64,000 bases of DNA from Pseudomonadota bacterium (GCA_021785035.1 JAJYGP010000018.1:1-64000), one strand, 5' to 3'. Shown: positions 8,163-17,350, numbered from the stretch's first letter. Notes: a model not told the origin generated them from the letters alone. Numbers and translations are program-made.

Positions 8163-9613
8163 CGGGTCACCTGCGCCGCTTGAACAAAGAAGTGCCATAA
8201 AAACGGCGGCCACCACAGACCCAAGACGGTCAGAGGAATCAGGGTAAGCCACATAGGGACCGTCATCCACGGACTAAGACGCATATCGGGCCGGTGGTCG
8301 TTGACCGGACCCGCGCCGAAAACCATTTGCCGAAAGTGTTGGAGGAAGCCGATAAAAATGACGATCAACAGCAAAACCATGACCGCTACCGCCCAGATGT
8401 TGGGGCTTGCCATCCCGGCCCGCAGAATGGCGATCTCGCTTTGGAAAAGGCCAAAGGGCGGGGCGCCGGTGATAGCGACCGCTCCGAGCAGCCAGATGAT
8501 TCCGGTCACAGGGTAGAATTTGAGAACGCGCCGCATCATTCTCATGTCCTTGCTGCGGTAGGCGCGCATCATATTTCCGGCGCCAAAAAACATCAGGGAT
8601 TTATTGAGGGCGTGGTTCAGCATGTGGTACATGGCGCCGGCGATACCGAGAATGCCCCCAAAACCAAAGCCAAGAGCGACGATACCCATATGCTCGACGC
8701 TGGAATAAGCCATGAGGCGCTTTGCACCGGTTTGCCGGACAATAAAAAGTCCCGCGATCACAAGCGAGAGTGCGCCCAGGACCACCAATGCGGTCTGACC
8801 CTCAAGGGCGGCACCCCCGGCCTTGAGGATGCCCAGGAATCGTACGATCCCGAGCATGGCGGTATTCAAGAGCGCGCCCGAGAGCATGGCGGAGACGGGC
8901 GCCGGGCCCTCGCTGTGAGCGTCGGGAAGCCAGGTGTGCATGGGGGCGAGACCGACCTTGGTCCCAAAGCCCACAAGGGTTAATAGGAAGGCAAGAAGCA
9001 GAAGTGGCTTAGGGCTTAAGGCCGCAATCGATCGCAGGTGGCCCCAGGTCATACTATATACCGGACCCAACTGCAACGTTCCCGCCCAGTAGAAAAATAC
9101 GATACCAAGGAGTGCCAGCGAAAGGCCGGCCGAGACGATGATGATGTACTTCCAGGCCGCCTCCGCACTCTCTGCCTCGCGTTCAAACCCGACCAGGAAG
9201 GCGCTTACGATGGTCGTGAGGTCGATCGCGATCCAGTAAATCCCGGGATTATTCATAAACGGCGCAATGAACATGGTCAGAGCAAATCCGCACAGGAGCG
9301 CATAGAAGCCCGGCAGACGGCGGGCCTCGTCGGTAAGAAGTCGCATGTAGCCGATCGCGTACAACGAGGCCAGCGCATAGACGATGGCGACGCACAGGAC
9401 TATCCAGAGACCAAGAGGCGTCAGGAGCAGGAAGTGGTCAGCTAGAACGATTTTGCGATGGGGCGCTGTGAGGATCAGGGCGAGGCTCGCGACCAAGGTC
9501 GCGCTAGCGGCCGCGAGGTTGAGGTACTCAGCGAAGCGGGGTCGGCCAATAAGCAGGATAAGACTGATCGCAAGTACCGGCACAAGCCACAGACAGAGAA
9601 TAAGGGCGCCCAT
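8159..9613 (-). CDS. Proton-translocating membrane subunit, HyfF-like
   Basis: A 484-residue polytopic protein of the NuoM/NuoN/HyfF family, with about 14 predicted helices. The conserved FGTKVGLAPMHTWLPDAHSEGPAP region (near residue 219) has the key lysine and the hallmark histidines of antiporter-like subunits, and AYSSVEHMGIVALG follows. Together with the HyfB-like protein it gives two antiporter modules; no HyfD-like third module is present. It starts one base inside the hyfE-like stop (TGATG), showing tight coupling. Confidence 0.9.
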   Translation of the reverse strand: MGALILCLWLVPVLAISLILLIGRPRFAEYLNLAAASATLVASLALILTAPHRKIVLADHFLLLTPLGLWIVLCVAIVYALASLYAIGYMRLLTDEARRLPGFYALLCGFALTMFIAPFMNNPGIYWIAIDLTTIVSAFLVGFEREAESAEAAWKYIIIVSAGLSLALLGIVFFYWAGTLQLGPVYSMTWGHLRSIAALSPKPLLLLAFLLTLVGFGTKVGLAPMHTWLPDAHSEGPAPVSAMLSGALLNTAMLGIVRFLGILKAGGAALEGQTALVVLGALSLVIAGLFIVRQTGAKRLMAYSSVEHMGIVALGFGFGGILGIAGAMYHMLNHALNKSLMFFGAGNMMRAYRSKDMRMMRRVLKFYPVTGIIWLLGAVAITGAPPFGLFQSEIAILRAGMASPNIWAVAVMVLLLIVIFIGFLQHFRQMVFGAGPVNDHRPDMRLSPWMTVPMWLTLIPLTVLGLWWPPFLWHFFVQAAQVTR

Positions 9614-10293
9614 CAGCCCACCAACTTTTGGAGGTAGCGGCTACTGGTTGTCCCCGCATGCAGTTGTAGGTAGCGCATGAGCATCCCGAACGTGAGCACG
9701 ATGATGAGAAGATCGAAGAGAATCACCAGTTCAAGTAAAAGGGGCATCCCCGGAACGAGAATCTGCGAGCCGAGAAATATGCCGTTTTCGATAACGAGTA
9801 GCCCGAGGATGTGACTAATCGCCTCCGATCGTAGGATCATCATCAGAAAGCCGATCAACTTGAGGCTCAGCATACAGGTGAGGGCGAGCACAATGATGGT
9901 GTCGGCGGTGTGCAGGCTGTGGCCGATTCTGCGCCCCACGACAAAGGCGATGATCACAAGGATCGTGCCCAAGACCAGGCTCGACGAGGGTTTCAGGAAA
10001 GCGGTGAACTCGCGTTCCAGATGGAGCCTGTCGGCGAGCCGCAAAATGAGATAGGGCAGCAGGCTACCGCGGAAGAGCGCTGTTAGGATGGCGATGACGT
10101 AAAGCTCGGGGTAATGCCCAAAGTACCCCACTGCGGCGGACAGGCCGGCTATGGTCCAGGACTCGAGAGCAAAGGCATAGATGTGATTCTTGAGCCAATG
10201 CGAGCCCAGCATAACAAAGGAAAGAATGAGGCTAATGATGGCCAGCATACTAAAGAGAGAGGTGGCCAGCGGGTTGATGTGAAGGATAAACAT
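9613..10293 (-). CDS. HyfE-like membrane subunit
   Basis: A 226-residue protein with about seven hydrophobic helices. The central part (ILTALFRGSLLPYLI, then a NuoK-like C-terminal half with HILGLLVIENGIFLGSQ) matches HyfE. HyfE has the NuoK-like helix bundle with a conserved buried glutamate, seen here in VIENGIF. It links the quinone/redox module to the antiporter subunits. It lies 6 bp after the hyfC-like gene and overlaps hyfF by one base. Confidence 0.85.
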   Translation of the reverse strand: MFILHINPLATSLFSMLAIISLILSFVMLGSHWLKNHIYAFALESWTIAGLSAAVGYFGHYPELYVIAILTALFRGSLLPYLILRLADRLHLEREFTAFLKPSSSLVLGTILVIIAFVVGRRIGHSLHTADTIIVLALTCMLSLKLIGFLMMILRSEAISHILGLLVIENGIFLGSQILVPGMPLLLELVILFDLLIIVLTFGMLMRYLQLHAGTTSSRYLQKLVG

Positions 10294-10299
10294 GCGCGC

Positions 10300-11256
10300 T
10301 TACACCTGGTACGCGACGATCGCGAGTACGGCAAAAAGGAAGGACGCGGCGAGAGGCTCCTGATATCGGTAGAAGCGCAGGCGCGACTGCATCGTGTCCA
10401 CTATGACCATAACAAGACCAAGGGCTGCATACTTCCCAACGATCCAGCCGATGGCTAGGAGTACGGCCCCCAGGTGACCCGAGTGCGCAAGTCCCCAGGG
10501 AAAAAGAAATACGTTTAGGAAGATGGTGTACAGGATGAACTGCTTCATCCAGCCGGCCCATCTCAGTAAGGCCAGCAAGGGCCCAGAATATTCGAGCACT
10601 CGGGCCTCGTCGATCATATATATCTCGTAGGGAATCGTTGAATGAATGGGCAGGCGATCCGTTTCGACGGTCAAAAGGATCAGAAAAGCGGCCACGAGAA
10701 AGACGTGCGCCGGGCTCCAGTAGGCGACGGGGCTCGTCGCGAGCAGGTGGTTTGCTACGAACGGCAACATGGCATGGTCAAGGAAGGTAATGCCAACGAA
10801 TACCAGAATCAGCGTAGGCTCAGCCAAGATCGCTAGCATAACCGCCCGGCTCGACCCAAGTCCCCCGAAGGGTTGTCCCGAATCCAAGCCCGCCAGGAGG
10901 ATCATGAAATTGCCGAGCGTCAGGATGAGCCCGCCGCCCAAGATGTCGCCCATGTCCGAGAGTGGCAGGGGGTAATTCGTCAAAACGGGAATCAAAAGCG
11001 GCACGGTCATCATGGCCGTAAAGGCGATAACGGGTGCGGCCCAAAATATCCACGACGCGGATTCGGGTACGAGTTGTTGTTTGTGGAACAGCTTCCAGAG
11101 ATCGCGATAGGGCTGCACGAGAGAGGGCCCGCGCCCGCGTTGTACGCGCTCCTCGGCCGTCGCGATAAAACCGTGAAGCAGGGGGGCGAGTGCGAGCGTG
11201 AGTAATACTTGCCCGCACTGGAGAATGATAGGGTTCAGAACCATCTGCTCTTCCAT
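10300..11256 (-). CDS. HyfC/NuoH-like membrane subunit
   Basis: About 318 residues, with eight hydrophobic helices and the NuoH/HycD/HyfC signatures GRGPSLVQPYRDLWKLFHKQ near the N-terminus and ETDRLPIHSTIPYEIYMIDEARVLEYSG. The acidic residues in the last segment contact the redox module in related complexes. It is the first gene of the operon. Possible starts are TTG 11265, ATG 11256 and ATG 11244; I chose 11256 without strong ribosome-site support. A perfect 20-bp palindrome lies about 97 bp upstream. Confidence 0.88.
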   Translation of the reverse strand: MEEQMVLNPIILQCGQVLLTLALAPLLHGFIATAEERVQRGRGPSLVQPYRDLWKLFHKQQLVPESASWIFWAAPVIAFTAMMTVPLLIPVLTNYPLPLSDMGDILGGGLILTLGNFMILLAGLDSGQPFGGLGSSRAVMLAILAEPTLILVFVGITFLDHAMLPFVANHLLATSPVAYWSPAHVFLVAAFLILLTVETDRLPIHSTIPYEIYMIDEARVLEYSGPLLALLRWAGWMKQFILYTIFLNVFLFPWGLAHSGHLGAVLLAIGWIVGKYAALGLVMVIVDTMQSRLRFYRYQEPLAASFLFAVLAIVAYQV

Positions 11257-11352
11257 CGACGACAAGACGTTCCGCGCGTGGCGCGGACCATGCAGGAGTC
11301 ATCAGCCTCACGGCAGTTTACGGCGAACCCCATCGCCATCTGGTGCAAGAAT

Positions 11353-11372
11353 ACAAGACCCATGGGTCTTGT
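11353..11372. promoter_or_regulatory. Perfect 20-bp palindrome upstream of the Hyf-like operon
   Basis: ACAAGACCCATGGGTCTTGT reads identically on both strands. It lies in the 270-bp gap between the ATPase gene end and the first gene of the Hyf-like operon, about 97 bp before the latter. A smaller palindrome, AATTGGCAATT, lies at 11391-11401. The long perfect symmetry without a T tract suggests a dimeric regulator site rather than a terminator (inference). Confidence 0.5.
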
Positions 11373-11536
11373 CAAGGTCCAGCCTTATCCAATTGGCAAT
11401 TCTCGATGGGACACCGGCTATAAGCATCCGGTAACGCTGGTCTATGTTGATAGCCGCCCAACATCCGGCACAGACGTACTCAGGCACGCAAATTCTTACA
11501 CCGTCACCGGGTGTTCCGGGCTCTATCGCTCCACAA

Positions 11537-12385
11537 TCAAACTGGCGTCGGACCTTGCTTGCGACGATCGACAGGTGGAGTTAGCTGCGGTTTTTGGATC
11601 TCCGATTGGAGGAACGGTTGGCACCCCAACCGTAGTGCGATCTCCGTATCGGCGCACAATACCGCAACGTAGAGCGTGTCGCCGTGCCAATACCGATCCT
11701 CCCGAAGAAGACGTGAGCACAGCGCCATCCAGCCCGGACGGCCATGGGCCGCTCGCAGGATCTGCCGCTCCTGGCCGGCCATCAGGTCGGGCATCGTCTC
11801 CGGGCCAGCCCCGCGCAGATACGCCCGAAGTTGCCTCGCCGAGGATCGCGGCATGGCGACCAATGGCAGGGCCGGACAGCGCGCGCGCAACGCCTCCCGC
11901 TCACGTTGTCCGTCGACATCCAGAACCAGGGCGACCCCCGCCAAACCGCCGCGCAGGCGATGCAGGAAGCCCACCGTCGCGGCATTGAGGTGTTCCACAT
12001 GATCAAAAAGCAGTACGCCTCTGCGCTGCTCGGCGGCGGCCGCCAGTCGTACCCGTATGCGGTGCTGCGTCAGACCGGCGATATCGATCTCCGGGTAGGC
12101 GCGCGCGAAGGTCCGCGTCATGTCGCCAAGGCAGGTGGTGGTGTCGGCAATCCCTGATGGGGTTCCTTCGCGCTGGAGGCGCGCATGCAAGGCGCGCAAG
12201 AGCGTGGATTTGCCGCTCCCCACGGGACCGTACAGAACGAGGTGCTCGCCGCGCGCAAGCCGCTCGGCGATCCTTGCCCGAAAGGGCCGCGCGCGCCGCT
12301 TGTTGAGCGTCACACCCGGATCGCGCAAAGACCGGGGCGTCGTAGTGTCGGTAACGCGGTCGCGCGAACAGCGCCCGGGGCTCAT
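11537..12385 (-). CDS. P-loop ATPase of unknown role
   Basis: A 282-residue ATP-binding protein with Walker A GPVGSGKST at about 53-61 and a Walker B-like VLLFDH about 75 residues later (Asp-His rather than the usual Asp-Glu). The layout resembles small AAA/ExeA-like ATPases. The ORF track extends it to 12691, but the ATG at 12385 overlaps the stop of the MFS gene by 4 bp (ATGA), which fixes the start. Forming a two-gene operon with a transporter is unusual; it might energise or regulate it, or act separately. No transmembrane helix is evident. Confidence 0.7.
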   Translation of the reverse strand: MSPGRCSRDRVTDTTTPRSLRDPGVTLNKRRARPFRARIAERLARGEHLVLYGPVGSGKSTLLRALHARLQREGTPSGIADTTTCLGDMTRTFARAYPEIDIAGLTQHRIRVRLAAAAEQRRGVLLFDHVEHLNAATVGFLHRLRGGLAGVALVLDVDGQREREALRARCPALPLVAMPRSSARQLRAYLRGAGPETMPDLMAGQERQILRAAHGRPGWMALCSRLLREDRYWHGDTLYVAVLCADTEIALRLGCQPFLQSEIQKPQLTPPVDRRKQGPTPV

Positions 12386-13605
12386 TGTTGCGACCGCGGC
12401 CAACGGGTCAGTAAACCCGCGCCCAGAACGGCCAGGATCGCGGCATAAATGAAGCCGCTGGCAAGCGACACATGCGCCCACAAGAGACCTACGACAAGAC
12501 TGCTTACCAGATCGCCGATGCCACTGATTGTCCCCAAAAGGCCGAATCCAGTGGCGCGGACATGATCGGGAAGGAGTTCTGCCGCCAAGGCACTCTCGAT
12601 CGTATCGACGATCGCGATGTAGACGCCGCCCAGCACGAACAGGGGGCCCAGGACGATCACATGGCGCGCCGACACCAGGAATCCGATACACATGAGCGCG
12701 AATAACAGATAGCCCAGTACCAACAGTGGCCGCTTGCCGGTCTGCTCGCTCAAAAGGCCGACAGGGTAAGAAAAGGCGGCATAGGCGATATTGAAAAGGA
12801 TGTAGAGGCCGATGGCCCAGCTGTCAGCCCGCTGCACACCCAGGCTCGCGACAAGAGACTGGCGCGCATAAAGGATGAGCAGCATGGGACCGAAATTGCC
12901 CAGCCCAAATACCCCGGCGGCGGCGACGAATCGCAAGAAGTCGCGGGGCAGCGAGATGAGGCTTTGGCGAAAGCCGATATTGTGCCCGGGACGCGGCGAG
13001 GGTTCGCGCACCATGAAAAGGACGATTAAGATCGTCAAACCACCTGGGATCAGCGCTACCAGAAAGATCCCGCGATACCCCCAGTGGATGGCAAGCAGAC
13101 CCAGAGCGATCAGTGGTCCTATGACGGCGCCTAGGGTATCGGCAGCACGATGCAGCCCAAAGGCGCGCCCCAGATAGGCGATGGGGACACTGTCGGCGAG
13201 CATCGCATCGCGTATCGGACCCCGCGCCCCACGCCCGACCCAGGCGACGACCCGCACGACCAGCACCTGTGCCCAGATTGTCGCGAAGGCCATGACGCCC
13301 TTGAGCGCGGTAAGCAGATACCCGGCCACCAGGAATGGCTTGCGGCGACCCGCGCGCTCGCTGTAATGCGGGAGCCAGATTTTTGCCAGGCTCGCGAACA
13401 AGTCGCTTACCCCCTCTATGGCTCCCACGGCGCCGGAGCCCCCGCCGAGCGCCACCACGAAAAACGGCATGATCGATGTCACCATTTCATGGCCCATGTC
13501 GGAAAACAGGCTCAGAAGGGCGATCGCTGCGACGTTCCTCGTCAACCAGCGTCTGCTGGTCGCGCCCCCTCGATTCGCCCTATCTCCCATGGTGTCTCTC
13601 GTCAT
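12382..13605 (-). CDS. Major facilitator superfamily transporter
   Basis: A 407-residue protein with about 12 hydrophobic helices in two halves. The MFS loop 2-3 motif appears as HYSERAGRRKPFLVAGY and the second half as LSEQTGKRPLLVLGY. The phrase GRGARGPIRDAML is shared with MFS members sometimes annotated as nickel or multidrug exporters, so an efflux role is possible, but the substrate cannot be read. It is co-transcribed with the ATPase gene by a 4-bp overlap. A decayed zinc-ribbon/HEAT gene lies just upstream on the same strand. Confidence 0.85.
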   Translation of the reverse strand: MTRDTMGDRANRGGATSRRWLTRNVAAIALLSLFSDMGHEMVTSIMPFFVVALGGGSGAVGAIEGVSDLFASLAKIWLPHYSERAGRRKPFLVAGYLLTALKGVMAFATIWAQVLVVRVVAWVGRGARGPIRDAMLADSVPIAYLGRAFGLHRAADTLGAVIGPLIALGLLAIHWGYRGIFLVALIPGGLTILIVLFMVREPSPRPGHNIGFRQSLISLPRDFLRFVAAAGVFGLGNFGPMLLILYARQSLVASLGVQRADSWAIGLYILFNIAYAAFSYPVGLLSEQTGKRPLLVLGYLLFALMCIGFLVSARHVIVLGPLFVLGGVYIAIVDTIESALAAELLPDHVRATGFGLLGTISGIGDLVSSLVVGLLWAHVSLASGFIYAAILAVLGAGLLTRWPRSQQ

Positions 13606-13650
13606 TTGCCGTTCCCATCGGCCGCCCCGAGCCCGGTTCGCGTCATGCCG

Positions 13651-14079
13651 TTATGTGCTATGCGGCGGGCGGGGGCCGATCACGAGCGCGGCCTTATCCG
13701 CAGTCCCCGCCGTACATCGAATGCATTCCCTAGGCCACGCACTGGGCATTGCACGCGGTCGTATGAATGGCATGCGCCCCGGCGAGTCATTAAGGATCTT
13801 CAACATACGAACAACTTTCAGCCCCACATTGACGTCGAGCGGATGCTGAAGAGCGCAGTCCGTGAGCCTTGCCGCGATCCCGGCTCATGACACATGCTGA
13901 GCGCGACGATGGCACACATACGCGCATAGTCCAAGGGATGTCCCAGGGACATAAAGGGGTTTGTCACAATAATTGCGGGTGTCGAGATCCTGCTGATCGG
14001 CGCCGCATGCGGGACCGACCGGCACGCCATCGGATATCCAGGCGAAACATCGAGGACAGTACACTTTCCCCACGACCAT
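13651..14079 (-). pseudogene. Frameshifted zinc-ribbon/HEAT-repeat protein
   Basis: Reading across frames reveals one former gene. Frame 1 starts at an ATG after AAGGGGA with KVYCPRCFAWISDG and PACGAD, a zinc ribbon that has lost one cysteine, then RNYCDKPLYV. The sequence continues in another frame near 13952 as SLGHPLDYARMCAIVALSM, a HEAT-like helix pair. It returns to the first frame near 13880 as LTDCALQHPLDVNVGLKVV, a second HEAT-like repeat, and runs to a TAA at 13651. Two compensating indels, or sequencing errors, would explain this. Recognition of the family is by eye only. Confidence 0.5.
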
Positions 14080-14234
14080 TCCCCTTGCCGGCCCGGTTCC
14101 GCCGGCCGATCCATGATACCGCCCCTGGGGCCGATTCGTCGGCCTACCGGCCGGGGCCTGCGTGCCGTAACAGCCGGCCTTCCACGACAGGCTCACGCCG
14201 GATCTTGCGGCGACCGCGAGCTTCGGCGCCAATC

Positions 14235-15500
14235 TCAAGGACCAAACCCGGTGCCTCCGTCAAGCTCGTGCTCGATCTCGAGAAGACGGTTATATTTGGC
14301 TATCCGCTCGGAGCGGCACACCGAGCCGGTCTTGATTTGGCCACCGCCCATGGCGACCGCAAAGTCTGCGATAAAGTCATCCTCAGTGTCGCCGGAGCGG
14401 TGGGAAACGATGAACGCCCAGCCGGCCTTGCGGCACAACTGAATTGCCTCGATCGCCTCGCTGACGCTACCGATCTGATTGGGCTTGATCAAGGCGGCAT
14501 TACAGGTCTTTTCCTTGATCGCGCGCGCTATCAGGCCTGGGTTCGTGACCAGGATGTCATCCCCCACGATCTGGATCTTGTCCCCGAGCCGCGCGGTCAG
14601 ATCATGGAAGCCGCGCCAATCGTCCTCGGCAAGACCGTCCTCGATCGAAATGATCGGGTACTTTCCGACCCACTCCTCAAACAACGCCACCAGGGCCGTG
14701 GAATCGGTGATGCCTTGATCGCTTCGCGTGAGATGGTAAGCACCGTCCTCGCAAAAGGCGCTGGCCGCGGGATCGAGCGCCAGGGCGATGTCGACGCCCG
14801 GCTCGTAGCCGGCCGCGCTTATCGCCTCCACAATCACCGCGCAGCCCTCCTCATTATCGTCGAGAGGTACGGCAAACCCACCCTCATCTCCGACGTTTGT
14901 CGGGTAGCCTCGGGCCCTCAATATGCGTTTTAGGGCCGCAAAGGTCTCTACGCCATACCGCAAGGCCTCCCCGAAACTGTCGGCGCCCACGGGCACGATC
15001 ATGAACTCTTGAAAATCCAGGGTGGAGTCACTGTGGCTGCCGCCGTTTAGGATGTTGATCATGGGTCTGGGAAGCCGGTTTGCACCGACACCTCCCAGAT
15101 AGGCGTACAGCGGCATGCCAGAGGCTCGTGCTGCGGCGCGCGCCACGGCCTGCGAAACACCAAGGATCGCGTTGGCGCCGAGATACATCTTGTCGGGCGA
15201 GCCGTCGAGGTCGATCATGAGGCGATCGATCTTCGACTGATCGCGAGGATCCATGCCTCGTATCGCCGGGCCGATGATGGTATCGACATGACCCGCCGCC
15301 TTGAGGACGCCCTTGCCGCCATAACGGCCGGCATCCCCGTCCCGAAGCTCCAAGGCCTCGCGTTTTCCCGTGGACGCCCCGGACGGAACCGAGGCCGTGC
15401 CGACGATGCCGTTGTCCAACACCACATACATCCGGATGGTGGGCTGGCCGCGGGAATCGAGAATCTCCAGGGCACGCACCGATTCGATACGAAGAGTCAT
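14235..15500 (-). CDS. eno: Enolase (divergent)
   Basis: A 421-residue enolase interconverting 2-phosphoglycerate and phosphoenolpyruvate. Recognisable features are PSGASTGKREALELRDGD at the N-terminus, the metal ligands in ALDPAAS, SIEDGLAEDDW and VGDD, the catalytic lysine in LIKPNQIGS and the SHRSGDTED loop. It departs from the usual bacterial protein at several conserved spots (NGGSHSD for NGGEHAD, LIKPNQ for LIKxNQ, GDTED for GETED). It may be a second enolase; the gene is alone here rather than next to pyrG. Confidence 0.9.
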   Translation of the reverse strand: MTLRIESVRALEILDSRGQPTIRMYVVLDNGIVGTASVPSGASTGKREALELRDGDAGRYGGKGVLKAAGHVDTIIGPAIRGMDPRDQSKIDRLMIDLDGSPDKMYLGANAILGVSQAVARAAARASGMPLYAYLGGVGANRLPRPMINILNGGSHSDSTLDFQEFMIVPVGADSFGEALRYGVETFAALKRILRARGYPTNVGDEGGFAVPLDDNEEGCAVIVEAISAAGYEPGVDIALALDPAASAFCEDGAYHLTRSDQGITDSTALVALFEEWVGKYPIISIEDGLAEDDWRGFHDLTARLGDKIQIVGDDILVTNPGLIARAIKEKTCNAALIKPNQIGSVSEAIEAIQLCRKAGWAFIVSHRSGDTEDDFIADFAVAMGGGQIKTGSVCRSERIAKYNRLLEIEHELDGGTGFGP

Positions 15501-15644
15501 AAGCCGATCTCCTTGCTACGCCAATGGGCCATCACATCATGAACGGCACCGGCCGCCGGCACTCGTCATGGCTTTCATGACCCGCATCGCCGCGACACGC
15601 CCGTGCTTGACGTATACCGGACTCCGGCGGAGCGAGCCGTGACC

Positions 15645-16856
15645 TTATCCCGCCGACTCGCCATACATGTAATCGCGCGTCAAAGGGAGCGGGCTTGTGA
15701 CCCTGGCGTGACTCTTGACGGCCAGAACCTGGTAGATGGAAAGCCAATTGTGCGCAAAGCTGTACGCGCAGCCAGCCAGATATGTGCGCCATATTCGCCA
15801 GCGTTTTTCGCCGGCCAAGGTTCGGCACTCCTGGGATGCAGCCTCGAAACGCTCCACCCAATGGTTCAAAGTGAACGCATAGTGACGGCGGAGGTTCTCT
15901 ACGTCGACGATCTCGAGGCCCGCGTGACTCATATTCTTGAGGACAAGGCCGATATGGGCCAATTCGCCGTGCGGAAAGACATAGTTTTCTATAAACTGGC
16001 CACCGCCAAACGGTGTTTCGCAGGAATCCGGATCGGTCGATGTAATGCCGTGGTTCATCGCAACGCCATCGATATCCAGAAGGATATGGACACGCGAGAA
16101 GTAGTCGCGCATGTTCTTGAGTCCGACATGCTCGAACATGCCCACGCTCGTTATGCGATCAAACTTCCCCGTTATGTCTCGATAGTCTGCGAGGATTACC
16201 TCGCAGCGGTCCTGCAGGCCTTCGCGTGCGATCCGCTCGCGGGCGTACTCGTGCTGGTTCTGGGACAAGGTGATGCCGAGAACCTTGGCCCCATACGTCC
16301 CCGCCGCCCGGCGCGCGAGCGCTCCCCATCCGCACCCGATGTCCAGCAGCCGGTCGCCGCGCCGGATCCTGAGTTTGCGAAGGATATGGTCGATCTTCTG
16401 GGTTTGGGCCGCCTCCAGACTGTCTGTCGGCGCGCGGAAATAGCCGCACGAGTAAATCATGTCCCGATCCAACCAGAGGCCATAGAATTCATTTGAGACA
16501 TCGTAATGGTAGGCTATGGCCTGGGCATCTATATTTTTGTCGTGCCAGGCAAGTCGCGGCTTGTGCCGGAACGGGCGCCGGGCATTGTCGGGATGGGCGG
16601 CCAACTCGGCGGCTATCGCCACGACGTCCATGATGCGGCCCTCGATATCGATACTTCCTTCTACGTAACCCTTTCCGAGGTTATCGAGGGTTGAATCGAG
16701 GAGGCAGCGGAGGCCGGCCATAGATGCCACATGGACTGTGACGGTAGGGGTGGCGCCGAGATCGATAACAATGCCGTTCCAGAGGCGAACCCTCAAGGGG
16801 ATCGGCTTGAGTTTCCACCGCGATTTAAGATGCTCTACGAGCGTCTGCCGGATCAT
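15645..16856 (-). CDS. cfa: Cyclopropane-fatty-acyl-phospholipid synthase
   Basis: A 403-residue methyltransferase that adds a methylene from S-adenosylmethionine to unsaturated acyl chains of membrane lipids. The N-terminal domain is followed by NEFYGLWLDRDMIYSCGYF, the SAM site LLDIGCGWGALARRA, and the FEHVG and GGGQFIENYVFPHGEL segments typical of Cfa. The ATG at 16856 follows GAGGG. Cyclopropanation helps membranes resist acid, which would suit an acidophile. The gene stands alone between enolase and an empty region. Confidence 0.93.
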   Translation of the reverse strand: MIRQTLVEHLKSRWKLKPIPLRVRLWNGIVIDLGATPTVTVHVASMAGLRCLLDSTLDNLGKGYVEGSIDIEGRIMDVVAIAAELAAHPDNARRPFRHKPRLAWHDKNIDAQAIAYHYDVSNEFYGLWLDRDMIYSCGYFRAPTDSLEAAQTQKIDHILRKLRIRRGDRLLDIGCGWGALARRAAGTYGAKVLGITLSQNQHEYARERIAREGLQDRCEVILADYRDITGKFDRITSVGMFEHVGLKNMRDYFSRVHILLDIDGVAMNHGITSTDPDSCETPFGGGQFIENYVFPHGELAHIGLVLKNMSHAGLEIVDVENLRRHYAFTLNHWVERFEAASQECRTLAGEKRWRIWRTYLAGCAYSFAHNWLSIYQVLAVKSHARVTSPLPLTRDYMYGESAG

Positions 16857-17306
16857 GATGCCCTCAATGGATGCAGCGTCGTTGGGGTATCACGGAACAC
16901 GCGGGCGCCTTCCTTGACTGTCGAACCATGTGACCACGAAGCCCTCTTCGACGGTTTACGGAATCCGGACCACAGGGGAACTTGGGTCTTTGCAGAAAGG
17001 CCGACGCGGTCCCACATTTTCCTGTGTTCCAGGACTATGTAGGCATCATCAGCCGGTAGGGCGGTTATGAGGAGGAATGCCATCTCCTGATCTCGCCGAA
17101 AAGCCTACAGGAGCGATGTCCGTTACGCAAGACCCTGGCGTCAGGCGGAGGATAGAGCAGCACAATGGGTCATAACGGTCTTCTAATCATGAAAATGTGT
17201 CTGGTCCTTGGGGGCTGTAGCCCCCTCTGTGAGAACCGTGAGGCCGTTTACCGGGAAGGTTTTGTGAAAGAGGCCGTCATGGTGGGTCGGCGTAGGGCCT
17301 AGGCCA
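16857..17306. other. Intergenic, no gene recognised
   Basis: About 450 bp upstream of cfa. It contains a 16-bp hairpin GGGGGCTGTAGCCCCC at 17210-17225 without a T tract, and a GGCCTAGGCC palindrome near 17295. The ORF at 16853-17083 lacks recognisable features. Confidence 0.4.
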
Positions 17307-17334
17307 AAAAAAAGGCCCCCATCGGGGGCCTTTT
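17307..17334 (-). terminator. Rho-independent terminator of the porin-cytochrome gene
   Basis: A GGCCCCC/GGGGGCC hairpin with a four-base loop, flanked by AAAA and TTTT. On the minus strand the stem is followed by eight T residues. It sits 17 bp past the stop of the porin-cytochrome gene. Confidence 0.9.
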
Positions 17335-17350
17335 CGATCACCTCTGTGTC

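Noticed and set aside
13869-14933. 354-codon plus ORF opposite enolase
   Set aside because: Antisense to a well-supported enolase and rich in Arg/Pro; no motif found.
15603-16496. 297-codon plus ORF opposite cfa
   Set aside because: Antisense shadow of cfa, which has an intact SAM site and family sequence throughout.
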